DNA of 64,000 bases from DATAOG01 sp963782885. GTDB lineage: Bacteria > Pseudomonadota > Alphaproteobacteria > Geminicoccales > Geminicoccaceae. The notes beneath the pieces are model-generated. The model worked only from the letters and a program-made list of their open reading frames with translations, was not told where the DNA came from and did not search any database. This document shows, piece by piece, positions 17,788 to 27,166 of the stretch (within the stretch, counting starts at the first letter, position 1; each line of letters starts with the position of its first letter). A program made the translations under genes and the position numbers. The stretch is from NCBI GenBank assembly GCA_963782885.1, contig CAWALL010000014.1:62001-126000 (forward strand), in the 5' to 3' direction.

Positions 17788-18429
17788 ATGGCGGGCTGCT
17801 GCAGCGACGATCATTGCCGGGCGCCGGCCGGGCTCGACAGTCCGGCGTGGCGACGGGCGCTCTGGATCGCGCTCGTCCTCAATGCCGGCATGTTCCTCGC
17901 CGAGATCGTCGCCGGCGTCGCCGCCGGCTCGTCGTCGCTGCAGGCCGATGCGCTCGATTTCCTGGGCGACGCCGCGAACTACGCGATCAGCCTCGGCGTC
18001 GCCGGCATGGCGCTCGCCTGGCGGGCGCGCGCGGCGCTGCTCAAAGGCGCAAGCCTCGGCGGGCTCGGCCTCTGGGTGCTGGCCAGCACCATCTGGCACG
18101 CCTGGGCCGGCACGCTGCCGGCGGCCGAGGTCATGGGCGTGGTCGGGCTGCTCGCGCTGCTGACCAACGGCGGCGTCGCGCTGATGCTCTACCGCTTCCG
18201 CGGCGGCGATGCCAACATGCGCTCGGTCTGGATCTGCTCGCGCAACGACGCGATCGGCAATCTCGCCGTGTTGCTCGCGGCGGCGGGCGTGTTCGGCACC
18301 GGCACCGGCTGGCCGGATCTCGTCGTCGCCGCGATCATGGCCGGGCTCGGGATCAGCGGCGGCTGGCAGATCGTGCGCCAGGCCTCAGGCGAGCTCGGCG
18401 CGCTGGTAACCGCTCCCGACGCCGCGTGA
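17788..18429 (+). CDS. Cation transporter of the CDF-like (ZitB/CzcD-related) type
   Basis: The protein has 213 residues from the ATG at 17788 (GAGGGGACACC upstream); an earlier in-frame start at 17764 is less likely. The N-terminus MAGCCSDDHC is a Cys/His metal-binding tag. Helices follow, with LQADALDFLGDAANYAISLG near residue 60 (the D-x-x-x-D site of CDF proteins) and a second SRNDAIGNLAVLLAAAGVF near 155 (N-D). The cytoplasmic C-terminal domain of classical CDFs is missing, as in the short MerR-linked family. It probably exports Zn, Co or a similar ion. A His-rich transporter lies 31 bp downstream. Confidence 0.88.
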   Translation: MAGCCSDDHCRAPAGLDSPAWRRALWIALVLNAGMFLAEIVAGVAAGSSSLQADALDFLGDAANYAISLGVAGMALAWRARAALLKGASLGGLGLWVLASTIWHAWAGTLPAAEVMGVVGLLALLTNGGVALMLYRFRGGDANMRSVWICSRNDAIGNLAVLLAAAGVFGTGTGWPDLVVAAIMAGLGISGGWQIVRQASGELGALVTAPDAA

Positions 18430-18460
18430 GGACAGTTCGTTCCGAGCTTGAGGACAGCTG

Positions 18461-19516
18461 ATGCGCTCGCATCTCTGGCCCGGCGTGCCGCTGGCGCTGC
18501 TCGCCGCGCTCCTGTTCGGCGCGAGCACGCCATTGGCCAAGCTTCTGCTCGGCGGCGTCGACCCGTGGCTACTGGCGGGCCTGCTCTACCTCGGCGCCGG
18601 CCTCGGCCTCGCCGTCGTCCAGGCCGCGCGCGGAGTGCTCCGCCTGCCGAGGCGGGAGGCGCCGCTGCGCCGCGCCGATCTGCCGTGGCTCGCCGCGGTC
18701 GTCGTCGCCGGCGGCATGGTCGGGCCGGTGCTGCTGATGCTCGGGCTCGCCCGCATCGATGCCGCATCCGCCTCGCTGCTGCTCAACCTCGAAGGTCTCG
18801 CCACGATGGCCATCGCCTGGGTGGCATTCCGCGAGAACGTCGACCGGCGGCTGCTGCTCGGCGCCTTCGCCATTCTCGCCGGCGCCGCGCTGCTTTCATG
18901 GCAGGGGCGGACCGCCCTCGACTGGGGGGCGCTGCTGATCGCCGGCGCCTGCCTGGCGTGGGGTATCGACAACAATCTGACGCGTCCGCTGTCCTCGGCC
19001 GATCCGGTCCAGATCACGATGATCAAGGGGCTGGCCGCCGGGACGGTCAACCTGACCCTGGCGCTGGCGCAGGGCGCCGCCTGGCCAGAGGCCGGCACGA
19101 CGCTCGCCGCCGGCGTCGTCGGGCTGCTCGGCTACGGCGTGAGCCTGGTCCTGTTCGTGCTCGGCCTGCGCCATCTCGGGACCGCCCGGACCAGCGCCTA
19201 TTTTTCTCTCGCCCCCTTCATCGGCGCCGCGATCGCCGTGGTCTTGCTGGCCGAGCCGGCCTCGGCGCGCCTGCTGCTCGCCGGCGGCCTGATGGCGTCC
19301 GGTCTCTGGCTGCATCTGGCCGAGCGGCACGAGCACGAGCATACCCACGAGGCCATGGAGCACGAGCACCGCCACGTCCACGACGGGCACCACCAGCATG
19401 CGCATGGGCCGGACGATCCGGCCGGCGAGCCGCACACCCACCGGCACCGCCATGCCCGGCTCGCGCACCGCCATCCGCACTATCCCGACCTCCATCACCG
19501 CCACGGTCATCCCTGA
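18461..19516 (+). CDS. EamA/DMT-family transporter with long His-rich C-terminal tail
   Basis: The protein has 351 residues. Ten predicted membrane helices (two EamA repeats, about 1-145 and 150-285) begin LWPGVPLALLAALLFGASTP. The last 65 residues form a cytoplasmic or periplasmic tail with over 20 His, e.g. HEHEHTHEAMEHEHRHVHDG and HRHRHARLAHRHPHYPDLHH. Such tails usually buffer or sense Zn, Ni or Co. It starts 31 bp after the CDF-like gene, so the pair is probably an operon for metal handling. The solute moved by the EamA part is unknown. Confidence 0.9.
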   Translation: MRSHLWPGVPLALLAALLFGASTPLAKLLLGGVDPWLLAGLLYLGAGLGLAVVQAARGVLRLPRREAPLRRADLPWLAAVVVAGGMVGPVLLMLGLARIDAASASLLLNLEGLATMAIAWVAFRENVDRRLLLGAFAILAGAALLSWQGRTALDWGALLIAGACLAWGIDNNLTRPLSSADPVQITMIKGLAAGTVNLTLALAQGAAWPEAGTTLAAGVVGLLGYGVSLVLFVLGLRHLGTARTSAYFSLAPFIGAAIAVVLLAEPASARLLLAGGLMASGLWLHLAERHEHEHTHEAMEHEHRHVHDGHHQHAHGPDDPAGEPHTHRHRHARLAHRHPHYPDLHHRHGHP

Positions 19517-19700
19517 AGGCGCACGGAGCGACCTCGTGCCGATCCTCGACCGCGGGGGCTCCTGATCACGGCCCGAGCGGCGTGCTCGGCGTCGCCGGCC
19601 ACCCCTCGCCGCTCCGGTCGCGATCGCGCCCAAGGCCCTGGCGCGCCGTCGGCACGAGGCAGACCTGGACGGCAGATCATGCTAGAGAGGACGATCGTCC

Positions 19701-21824
19701 ATGGGGTGGATCGAGATGCGCCGGATGCTGCTCTGTCTGATCGCGCTCGCGGGCCTGCTGGCCGCCGGGGGCGCGTCCGCTCAGCCGGCCGAGCCCAGTC
19801 CCGAGCAGCTGCGCACGCTGGCCCAGCTGTTGCGCGACCCGGGCGTCCAGGCATGGCTGCAGGCCCAGGCCGACCGGCCGCCGGCGGCGGCTGCGCGCCC
19901 GCCTGCGGCGGTGAGCGAACGGGCGGACGCGCAGGCGATGATGGTCAGTCACCTCGACAGCATGCGCGCCTTCCTGCGCGACCTCGCAATGGCGATGCCC
20001 ACGCTGCCCGACGAGCTCGGCCGCGCCTGGAGCACCTTCGACGCCGAGCGCGCGGCCTGGGGCGGGCAGAGGCCGATCGTCCTGATCGCCGTGTTCGTGG
20101 CCCTTGGCTTTGGCCTCGAGTGGCTGTTGTGGTGGGCGACCACCAGCTTTCGCGAGCGCATGATCGCGAGCCCGCTCGAGACCGCCGGCGATCGGCTGCG
20201 CGCGGCCGGGCTGCGGATGGCCTACGGGCTGCTCGTCCTGCTCGCGTTCGCGATCGGCAGCATCGGCGCGTTCCTGCTGTTCGACTGGCCGCCGCTGCTC
20301 AAGCACATCGTGCTCGGCTATCTGCTGGTGTTCCTGATCGTCCGGCTGGTGCTCGTGCTCGGGCGGATCCTGCTGGCGCCCGGCGCCGAGCGCTTCCGGC
20401 TGGTGCCGATGGCGACCGCGACCGCCCGTTTCTGGTTCGTCTGGTCGGCGGTGCTGGTCGGCTGGTTCTTCTTCGTCGAGTTCACCCTGGGGTCGCTTGC
20501 GAGGCTCGGAATCAGCCGGCCCGCCGGCTATCTGGTCGGGCTCGCCTGCGGGGTCGTGCTGGTCGGCCTCGCGCTCTACGTGGTCTGGCGGCATCCGGCG
20601 CGGGACACCGGTATGCCCGCGAGCCGCCAGCATCGGCTCGGCGCCTGGCTGCTGTCGCTCTATCTGGTGGTCGTCTGGCTCCTGCTGTTCACCGGCTCGG
20701 TGGCGCCGTTCTACGTCGGCGTCGTGCTCCTGCTGCTGCCGGTCGCGATCCGCGGCGTCGATCTGGCGGTCGTCCACCTGCTGCGCCCGGCCGGCAGCGA
20801 GATCGCGGTCGCCACCCCCTCGGTCGCCGCGGTCTCGCTCGAGCGGGGCCTCCGGGCAGCACTGCTGATCGGCGGCGCCTATCTGATCGCCTGGCTGCTC
20901 GGCCTCGACGTCGCGGCCATGACCATGAGCGACACGATGGCGACCCGGCTCTTGCGCGGCGCGATCAACGCCGTCGTGATCCTCTTGCTCGCCGACGTCG
21001 TCTGGCATCTGGTCCGCGCCTGGATCGACTGCCGGCTCGCCGAGGCCACCGCCGCCGTGCACGTGGAGGGCGACGAGGGCCGCCGCCGGGCGCGGCTGCG
21101 CACGCTGCTGCCGATCCTCCGGAACATGCTATGGGTGGTACTGTTCGTGATGGCCGCCCTGATGGCGCTCTCGGCGGTCGGGATCGAGATCGGGCCGTTG
21201 ATCGCCGGCGCCGGCGTGGTCGGGGTCGCGATCGGCTTCGGCGCCCAGACGCTGGTCAAGGACATCATCTCGGGCATGTTCTACCTGCTCGACGACGCCT
21301 TTAGGGTCGGCGAGTACATCATCAGCGGCAGCTACAAGGGCACGGTCAAATCATTCTCGCTGCGCTCGATCAAGCTGCGCCACCACCGCGGCTATCTCTA
21401 TACCGTGCCGTTCGGCGAGCTCGGCGCGGTCGAGAACATGAGCCGCGACTGGGTGATCGACAAGTTGAGCATCGGGGTCACCTACGACACCGACCTCGAC
21501 CTCGCCAAGCGGCTCATCAAGCAGATCGGCAAAGAGCTCGCGGAGACCGAAGAATTCAAGCCGCACATCATGGAGACCCTGAAGATGCAGGGCGTCGAGC
21601 AGTTCGGCGATTTCGCGATCCAGATCCGGATGAAGATGATGACCAAGCCCGGCGAGCAGTTCGTGATCCGCAGGCGCGCCTACACCATGATCAAGAAGGC
21701 GTTCGACGCCAACGGCATCAAGTTCGCCTTCCCGACCGTGACGGTCGCGGGCGGTGGCGGCGCGACGCCCGCGGTCGCGCAGACCGCGCTCAACCTGGTG
21801 AAGCCGCCGGCCGCGACCGGCTGA
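19701..21824 (+). CDS. Large mechanosensitive ion channel (MscS family)
   Basis: The protein has 707 residues. A signal peptide (LLCLIALAGLLAAGGASA) and a periplasmic helical region of about 100 residues precede about ten membrane helices. The MscS pore and beta domain is near 480-600: GVVGVAIGFGAQTLVKDIIS, then YLLDDAFRVGEYIISG, and LRHHRGYLYTVPFGELGAVE. Architecture resembles YbiO/MscK-type large MscS paralogues. It opens under membrane tension to release solutes in hypo-osmotic shock. An ATG at 19716 is an alternative start. Confidence 0.92.
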   Translation: MGWIEMRRMLLCLIALAGLLAAGGASAQPAEPSPEQLRTLAQLLRDPGVQAWLQAQADRPPAAAARPPAAVSERADAQAMMVSHLDSMRAFLRDLAMAMPTLPDELGRAWSTFDAERAAWGGQRPIVLIAVFVALGFGLEWLLWWATTSFRERMIASPLETAGDRLRAAGLRMAYGLLVLLAFAIGSIGAFLLFDWPPLLKHIVLGYLLVFLIVRLVLVLGRILLAPGAERFRLVPMATATARFWFVWSAVLVGWFFFVEFTLGSLARLGISRPAGYLVGLACGVVLVGLALYVVWRHPARDTGMPASRQHRLGAWLLSLYLVVVWLLLFTGSVAPFYVGVVLLLLPVAIRGVDLAVVHLLRPAGSEIAVATPSVAAVSLERGLRAALLIGGAYLIAWLLGLDVAAMTMSDTMATRLLRGAINAVVILLLADVVWHLVRAWIDCRLAEATAAVHVEGDEGRRRARLRTLLPILRNMLWVVLFVMAALMALSAVGIEIGPLIAGAGVVGVAIGFGAQTLVKDIISGMFYLLDDAFRVGEYIISGSYKGTVKSFSLRSIKLRHHRGYLYTVPFGELGAVENMSRDWVIDKLSIGVTYDTDLDLAKRLIKQIGKELAETEEFKPHIMETLKMQGVEQFGDFAIQIRMKMMTKPGEQFVIRRRAYTMIKKAFDANGIKFAFPTVTVAGGGGATPAVAQTALNLVKPPAATG

Positions 21825-21849
21825 GCCCGGTTGCGTCCCGCTCCGATCC

Positions 21850-22503
21850 TCAGTGGGTCGGCGCCGCGCCCCAGAGCTCGGCCAGGCGCTGGTCGCGACC
21901 GCAGTTCCACCGGTAGAATTTGTACCGGATCGGGTTCTTTTGGTAGTAGTCCTGGTGGTAGTCCTCGGCCGGATAGAACGGCCCCGCCGGCACGATCTCG
22001 GTCGCGATCGGCTGATCGAAGCGATGGCTGTCGGTCAGCGCCTCCTTCGAGGCTTCGGCCAGTCGCTTCTGCTCGTCGTCATGGTAGAAGATCGCGGAGC
22101 GGTACTGGTTGCCGCGATCGCAGAACTGGCCGCCGGTATCGAGCGGATCGACGTTGTGCCAGTAGACCTCGAGCAGCTGCTGGTAGGTGACCTTGCTCGG
22201 ATCGTAGGTGACCTCGACCGATTCGGCATGGCCGGTGCCGCCGGCCGAGACCTCATGGTAGGTCGGATCGACCTTGGTACCGCCGGTGTAGCCCGAGGTG
22301 GTGCTGAGCACGCCCTCGACCGGGTCGAAGGCCGCCTCTTCGCACCAGAAGCAGCCGCCGGCGAAGGTCGCAACCGCGGTCTGGCCGGCGCTCGCCGGCT
22401 TCGACGGGTTCTGGGCCTGGCCCTGGGCCTGATCCTGGGCCACGGCCGCCGAGGCGAACGCGATCGCCGCCGCGGCCAGCATCGGGAGCAGACGCGCGCG
22501 CAT
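21850..22503 (-). CDS. msrA: Exported peptide-methionine (S)-S-oxide reductase
   Basis: The protein has 217 residues. A signal peptide (residues 1-22, AAAAIAFASAAVAQ) and a Gln/Ala-rich linker precede the MsrA domain. The catalytic Cys is in FAGGCFWCEEAAF (about residue 51), followed by SGYTGG and GTGHAESVEV. A resolving Cys is in YRWNCGRDQ near the end. The start ATG overlaps the msrB stop (TGATG), so msrB and msrA are coupled. It repairs S-oxidised methionine in envelope proteins. Confidence 0.95.
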   Translation of the reverse strand: MRARLLPMLAAAAIAFASAAVAQDQAQGQAQNPSKPASAGQTAVATFAGGCFWCEEAAFDPVEGVLSTTSGYTGGTKVDPTYHEVSAGGTGHAESVEVTYDPSKVTYQQLLEVYWHNVDPLDTGGQFCDRGNQYRSAIFYHDDEQKRLAEASKEALTDSHRFDQPIATEIVPAGPFYPAEDYHQDYYQKNPIRYKFYRWNCGRDQRLAELWGAAPTH

Positions 22504-23021
22504 CACGCGTTCCCCGACTTCAGCGTCTCGACGGCCACGAACGTCATCGCGACCCCGTTCATGCAGTAGCGCAGGCCCGTCGGCGGCGGCCCGTCCTCGA
22601 ACACGTGGCCGAGATGGCCGCCGCAGCGCCGGCAGTGGACCTCGGTCCGGGTGAAGAACAGGCTCTTGTCCTCCGAGGTCCCGATCGCGTTGTCGAGCGG
22701 CTGCCAGAAGCTCGGCCAGCCGGTGCCGCTGTCGAACTTGGTCTCCGAGGAGTAGACTGGAAGATCGCAGCCGGCGCAGTGGAAGATGCCGGCGCGCTTC
22801 TCGTGATCGAGCGGGCTGGTGCCGGCGCGCTCGGTGCCGTGCTGGCGCAGCACGTAGTACTGCTCGGGGGTCAAAAGCTTCTGCCACTCGGCATCGGTGT
22901 GGGTGACCTCGAACTCGCCCTGATCCCCGGCGTGGGCACTCTGACCGAACCAGCGCATGGCACCTGCTCCCGAAATGGCGGCGGCCGCCGCCGCGATCGC
23001 GAACTGACGTCGTGCAAGCAT
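22503..23021 (-). CDS. msrB: Exported peptide-methionine (R)-S-oxide reductase
   Basis: The protein has 172 residues from the ATG at 23021, preceded by GGGAG. The N-terminus MLARRQFAIAAAAAAISG is a Tat-like signal (Arg-Arg-Gln-Phe). The MsrB domain has two zinc CxxC pairs (FHCAGCD, HCRRCGGHLGH) and the catalytic Cys in GLRYCMNGVAM. It reduces methionine-R-sulfoxide. First gene of a two-gene operon with msrA (1-bp overlap), which gives the envelope both stereo-specific activities. Confidence 0.95.
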   Translation of the reverse strand: MLARRQFAIAAAAAAISGAGAMRWFGQSAHAGDQGEFEVTHTDAEWQKLLTPEQYYVLRQHGTERAGTSPLDHEKRAGIFHCAGCDLPVYSSETKFDSGTGWPSFWQPLDNAIGTSEDKSLFFTRTEVHCRRCGGHLGHVFEDGPPPTGLRYCMNGVAMTFVAVETLKSGNA

Positions 23022-23303
23022 CGGAAAACTCCCGTCATCCTGCCGGGCCATCCTTCGCTGCAGCCCGCGACCGAAATCTGGTGCCGGCGCCCCGCCGATG
23101 CGAGCGCACCGCCGTTCACTATCGCGTGGACCGGTCGTGAGTTCGTCTCGCACACGACCCGGCTTCGGTTGTCCCGGGCCGTGGTTGGTGCCATATCGCG
23201 ATCGTCGGCACTCGCCGGGCGGCCGGCCGAGCGCGGCGAGCCCTGGCGAATCCGTAGCCTCGCGGCCGCTCCCGACTAACCGAGACTCGAAGCGGGGGAT
23301 AGC

Positions 23304-23875
23304 ATGAAGCAACGGCAGCATGCCATTCGACTGCTGACCACGATGATGCTGACGGTGCCGCTCGCCATCGGCGCCATGGCGCAGGACGCCGACGAGCTGG
23401 CCCAGCTGATCCAGCAGAACATCGAGGACATCGAGGTGCAGGTCCGGGTCGCACCGGCCAAGGCCGAGGAGGATCTGCAGCACCAAAAGCAACAGCTGGA
23501 CACCTTGCGCAGCGAGGCGCCCGACCACCTGCTGCTGCCCTCTCTCGAGCGGCGGATCGCGGAGCTCGAGGCAGAGATCGCGGCCGCCCGCCAGCAGCAG
23601 CCGGCGGCGGTCGAGGGCACCGAGCAGTTCGTGCCGATGCACGCGCCGGCCGAGGTCCGCCGCCGGCTGCGCCACGTGGAGACGCTGCAGACCCGGGCCG
23701 ACCGCGAGATCATGCGCGGCGCACCCGAGAGCGCGGTGAACTACCTGAGCGAAGCCGACGACCTTCGGAGGCCGAATACGGCGATCGCATCCCGCCTGGC
23801 TACGCCGCGCTGCTGGTCGCCAAAGAACGCGGCGCCGCGCTGCACGACGAGCTCGCCCGCGCACAGGCGGACTGA
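23304..23875 (+). pseudogene. Exported coiled-coil protein, frameshifted near 23770
   Basis: From the ATG at 23304 a signal peptide (TTMMLTVPLAIGAMA) is followed by an acidic, Gln-rich coiled coil with heptads such as LQHQKQQLDTLRSEA and LERRIAELEAEIAAAR. Around 23770 the frame becomes Arg/Pro-rich and non-protein-like. A neighbouring frame instead gives SEAEYGDRIPPGYAALLVAK and stops at 23875. A single missing base after YLSEADDL would restore a protein of about 190 residues. It is either a recent frameshift or a sequencing error. Function is unknown. Confidence 0.7.
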
Positions 23876-23878
23876 GCC

Positions 23879-23898
23879 GCGCCGGGCCGGACCGGCGC
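23879..23898. terminator. GC hairpin between convergent genes
   Basis: A 7-bp stem (GCGCCGG/CCGGCGC) with a 6-nt loop sits between the coiled-coil gene (plus) and the symporter gene (minus). No T-tract is present; a bidirectional terminator is inferred. Confidence 0.45.
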
Positions 23899-23919
23899 GC
23901 TCAGCCCAAGAGCGCCCCG

Positions 23920-25350
23920 CTACGAGGCCGCCGCCCGGGTCGCCGCGACGGGAGCCGCCTCGCCCGGCCAGGCCTCCGGGTCGAGGTCGAGGTCGGCGAA
24001 CTTGGCCGGGTCGAGGACCGGCTGCGCGATGCCGGCGCGCAGCTGCGAGTCGAAATCGCGAATGATCCTGAGCCCCACCTTGATCAGCAGCAGCACCGCG
24101 GCGAGATTGACCACCGCCAAGAGCCCCATGGTCACGTCGGCGAACGCGAACACCGTGGTCAGGTCCTGCAGCGAGCCCCACAGCACCAGCACCAGCGTCA
24201 GCACGCGGAAGCCGGTGAACAGCGTCTTGTTCTCCTCGCTGAAGAAGTTCAGGCTGTTCTCGCCCAAATAGTAATTGTAGATCATCGAGCTGAACGCGAA
24301 CAGCATCAGCGCGATCGAGACGTAGCTGCGGCCCCATTCGCCGACGTGACTGGCGAGCGCCGTCTGGGTCAGTGCGACGCCGCTGCTCTCCTGCAGCTGC
24401 GGAGTGTAGATGCTGGACAGGAGGATCATGAACGCGGTGCAGGAGCAGATGATCAGCGTGTCGATGAACACGCTGAACGCCTGGACGATGCCCTGGTTGC
24501 CGGGATGGCGGACGTAGGCGACCGCGGCGACGTTGGGCGCTGAGCCGAGGCCCGCCTCGTTCGAGAACAGGCCCCGCCTTACGCCCATCGCGATCGCGGC
24601 ACCCAGCCCGCCGGCGAACGCCGGCTCGAGCCCGAACGCGCTCCGGACGATCAGCCACAGGACCGCCGGCACGTCGGTGATGTTGATCAGGATCACGACG
24701 ATCGCGATCGCGATGTAGCCGATCGCCATCACCGGCACGATGATCTCGGCGGCGCTCGCGATCCGCTTGATGCCGCCGAAGATGATCAGGCCGAGCACGA
24801 TCACGAGGCCGAGCCCGGTGATCCAGGTCGGGATGCCGAAGGCGTCGGTGAACGACGAGGCCACGGTGTAGGACTGGAGCGCGTTGAAGCCGAGGCCGAA
24901 GGTCACCAGCAGCAGCACCGAGTAGACGCCGGCCAGCCATTTCTGATGCAGGCCGCGCTCGATGTAGTAGGCCGGCCCGCCGCGGTAGGTGCCGTCCGGC
25001 TCGGCGTTCTTGAACAGCTGGGCGAGCGAGCATTCGAAGTAGCTGGTGGCCATGCCGATCAGGCCGATCACCCACATCCAGAACACGGCCCCCGGCCCGC
25101 CGAGCGTGATCGCGACCGCGACGCCCGCGATGTTGCCGGCCCCGACCCGGCCGGCGACCGACAGCATCAGCGCCTGGAACGAGCTCAGATGGCCGGCCTC
25201 CCGGTGGAAGGCCTGGCGGAAGATGCCGAACATGGCGCCGAAGTAGCGGAACTGGACGAACCGCGAGCCGAGCGTGAACGCGAGCCCGGCCGCGATCAGG
25301 GCCACGATCAGGACCTTGCTCCACAAGAGATCGTTCAGGAAGTCCAGCAT
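23920..25350 (-). CDS. Alanine/glycine:cation (AGCS) symporter
   Basis: The protein has 476 residues from the ATG at 25350, which has a GGGGAGG ribosome site; an upstream start at 25383 is less likely. About eleven membrane helices. Family motifs: SVAGRVGAGNIAGVAVAITL near residue 70 (usually G-x-G-N-I-x-G), GTYRGGPAYYIERGL, and GVRRGLFSNEAGLGSAPNVA. It imports alanine, glycine or a similar amino acid with Na+ or H+ across the inner membrane. A soluble acidic C-tail of about 40 residues is present. Confidence 0.93.
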   Translation of the reverse strand: MLDFLNDLLWSKVLIVALIAAGLAFTLGSRFVQFRYFGAMFGIFRQAFHREAGHLSSFQALMLSVAGRVGAGNIAGVAVAITLGGPGAVFWMWVIGLIGMATSYFECSLAQLFKNAEPDGTYRGGPAYYIERGLHQKWLAGVYSVLLLVTFGLGFNALQSYTVASSFTDAFGIPTWITGLGLVIVLGLIIFGGIKRIASAAEIIVPVMAIGYIAIAIVVILINITDVPAVLWLIVRSAFGLEPAFAGGLGAAIAMGVRRGLFSNEAGLGSAPNVAAVAYVRHPGNQGIVQAFSVFIDTLIICSCTAFMILLSSIYTPQLQESSGVALTQTALASHVGEWGRSYVSIALMLFAFSSMIYNYYLGENSLNFFSEENKTLFTGFRVLTLVLVLWGSLQDLTTVFAFADVTMGLLAVVNLAAVLLLIKVGLRIIRDFDSQLRAGIAQPVLDPAKFADLDLDPEAWPGEAAPVAATRAAAS

Positions 25351-25620
25351 GTTCAGCCTCCCCGTTTTGTCCTTGCCCGGCACCTGCCAACCCGGTTTTC
25401 CGTTTTAGGCCGGTGGAGTCGGCCCGGTCAAAGCCAAATCCGCGAGGACCGCCCGCTGCAATCCGCGTTCCCCGTTAATCGCTTGACCCGATCCCGTGAC
25501 CGCCGCGTTACTCGACCTCTGGCCGCCGCCAACCGGAGTACCGCCCGTGACCCAGCATCCGCCGCCCCGCCCGTCCGTCGCTCCGAATGTTTTGTGGCCG
25601 CCTCGCGCGAGCTGGCGGCG

Positions 25621-26574
25621 ATGATCACCTTCGCCAGCCTCGACGAGCGGCAGCTGCTTGCGCTCGCGATCTCGCAGGAGGAGGAGGACGCGCGGATCTA
25701 CGCCGACGTCGCCGAGGCGCTGCGCCACCGCGGCGACGCCGAGGCGGCGACCGGCTTCGCCGCGATGTCGGCCGAGGAGGACGGCCACCGGCGCCGCCTG
25801 CTCGATCTGTTCCAGGCCCGCTTCGGCCAGCACGTGCCGCTGGTGCGCCGGCAGGACGTGCAGGGCTTCGTGCGCCGCCGCGCGTTCTGGCTCTCGCCCG
25901 GCTTCGACGCCGCGCGCGCGGCGGTCGAGGCCGAGGCGATGGAGGTCGAGACCCGGCGCTTCTACGGCCGCGCCGCCGCCCAGGCCCAGGACGCGGCGCT
26001 CCGCCGCCTGCTCGGCGACCTGGCGGCCGAGGAGGTCCGGCACGAGGCGGTCCTGGACCGGCTCCTGCGCCCCGAGGCGCCGGGTGCGGCGGTCGACGAG
26101 GCCGGACGGCGGCGCCTGTTCGTGCTGCAGTACATCCAGCCCGGCCTCGCCGGCCTGATGGACGGCTCGGTCAGCACGCTGGCGCCCCTGTTCGCGGCCG
26201 CGTTCGCGACCCACGAGACCTTCCAGACCTTCCTGGTCGGCCTCGCCGCCGCGCTCGGCGCCGGCATCAGCATGGGCTTCGCCGAGGCGCTCTCGGACGA
26301 CGGCTCGCTGACCGGGCGCGGCAGCCCGTGGCTGCGCGGCCTGGTCTGCGGCGGCATGACCACGGTCGGCGGCCGCGGCCACACTCTGCCCTACCTCCTG
26401 CCCAACTTCTGGATCGCGACCGCCGTGGCCGCCGCGGTGGTGCTGGTCGAGCTCGCCGTGATCGCCTGGGTCCGGCACCGCTGGATGGACACCCCCTGGC
26501 TGCCGGCGATCCTCCAGGTCGTGCTCGGCGGGGCGGTGGTGTTCGCGGTCGGCGTGCTGATCGGCAGCTCGTGA
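25621..26574 (+). CDS. mbfA: Membrane-bound ferritin-like iron exporter (MbfA family)
   Basis: The protein has 317 residues. The N-terminal half is an erythrin/ferritin-like four-helix domain with iron ligands in ISQEEEDARIYADVAE, MSAEEDGHRRR, EAEAMEVETRRFY and LAAEEVRHEAVL. The C-terminal half has VIT/CCC1-like membrane helices (FLVGLAAALGAGISMGFAEAL). In alphaproteobacteria this family exports excess iron and is usually controlled by Irr; no clear Irr box was identified here. A GTG at 25591 could add ten residues. It is followed by small genes that fit the same iron/stress theme. Confidence 0.92.
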   Translation: MITFASLDERQLLALAISQEEEDARIYADVAEALRHRGDAEAATGFAAMSAEEDGHRRRLLDLFQARFGQHVPLVRRQDVQGFVRRRAFWLSPGFDAARAAVEAEAMEVETRRFYGRAAAQAQDAALRRLLGDLAAEEVRHEAVLDRLLRPEAPGAAVDEAGRRRLFVLQYIQPGLAGLMDGSVSTLAPLFAAAFATHETFQTFLVGLAAALGAGISMGFAEALSDDGSLTGRGSPWLRGLVCGGMTTVGGRGHTLPYLLPNFWIATAVAAAVVLVELAVIAWVRHRWMDTPWLPAILQVVLGGAVVFAVGVLIGSS

Positions 26575-26725
26575 CGCCAAGCGCTCCCGACGGCCTGGCG
26601 AGCCGTGTGGATCACCGCTGAACGCCCGCGCGCGCCGGCCGCTCAGATCTTTTTTTGGCCCTGGAACCGTCCGCCAGCCCGCGTGTTGTCGGGCTCAGTG
26701 AATCGTTCAACCCAGGAGGACAGAC

Positions 26726-26998
26726 ATGAAACGGCTGCTCGGAATTGCAGCGGCGATGGCCTTCGTCCTCGGCGCGTCCCTGGCGCATGCCGACGAGGCG
26801 ACCGGTACCATCACCCAGATCGGCCCGACCGAGAACACGTTCATGATCGGCGACAAGATGTTCACCGCCTCGCCCGAGAACACCGTCGGGCCGAAGCTCG
26901 ACGAGCTCAAGGTCGGCGACAAGGTCACCGTGTTCTACGAGAAGAGCCAGAGCGGGTCGGTGAGCAACGCAACCTCGATCACGCTCAACAAGGACTAA
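26726..26998 (+). CDS. Small exported DUF1344 protein
   Basis: The protein has 90 residues. The ATG follows a perfect GGAGGACAGAC site. Residues 1-22 are a signal peptide ending AHA-DE. The mature part is a small beta-barrel-like domain, GTITQIGPTENTFMIGDKMF and LKVGDKVTVFYEK, typical of DUF1344. It is probably periplasmic. Function unknown; found near stress or metal genes in rhizobia and relatives. Confidence 0.85.
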   Translation: MKRLLGIAAAMAFVLGASLAHADEATGTITQIGPTENTFMIGDKMFTASPENTVGPKLDELKVGDKVTVFYEKSQSGSVSNATSITLNKD

Positions 26999-27166
26999 TT
27001 TCGGCTCGAGATCCCGCGGTCCGCACGCCGGTCGCGGTGACGCGGGTTGTCAGCGATTTCGAAATTCAGGCTGGCGGGGCGCAACCCGCCCTGCCGGCCG
27101 GCGCTCGGGACCAAGGCTCGAGCGCTCGCGTGCGTCCGGAACTCACCCTCAGGAAGAGGCACCACC

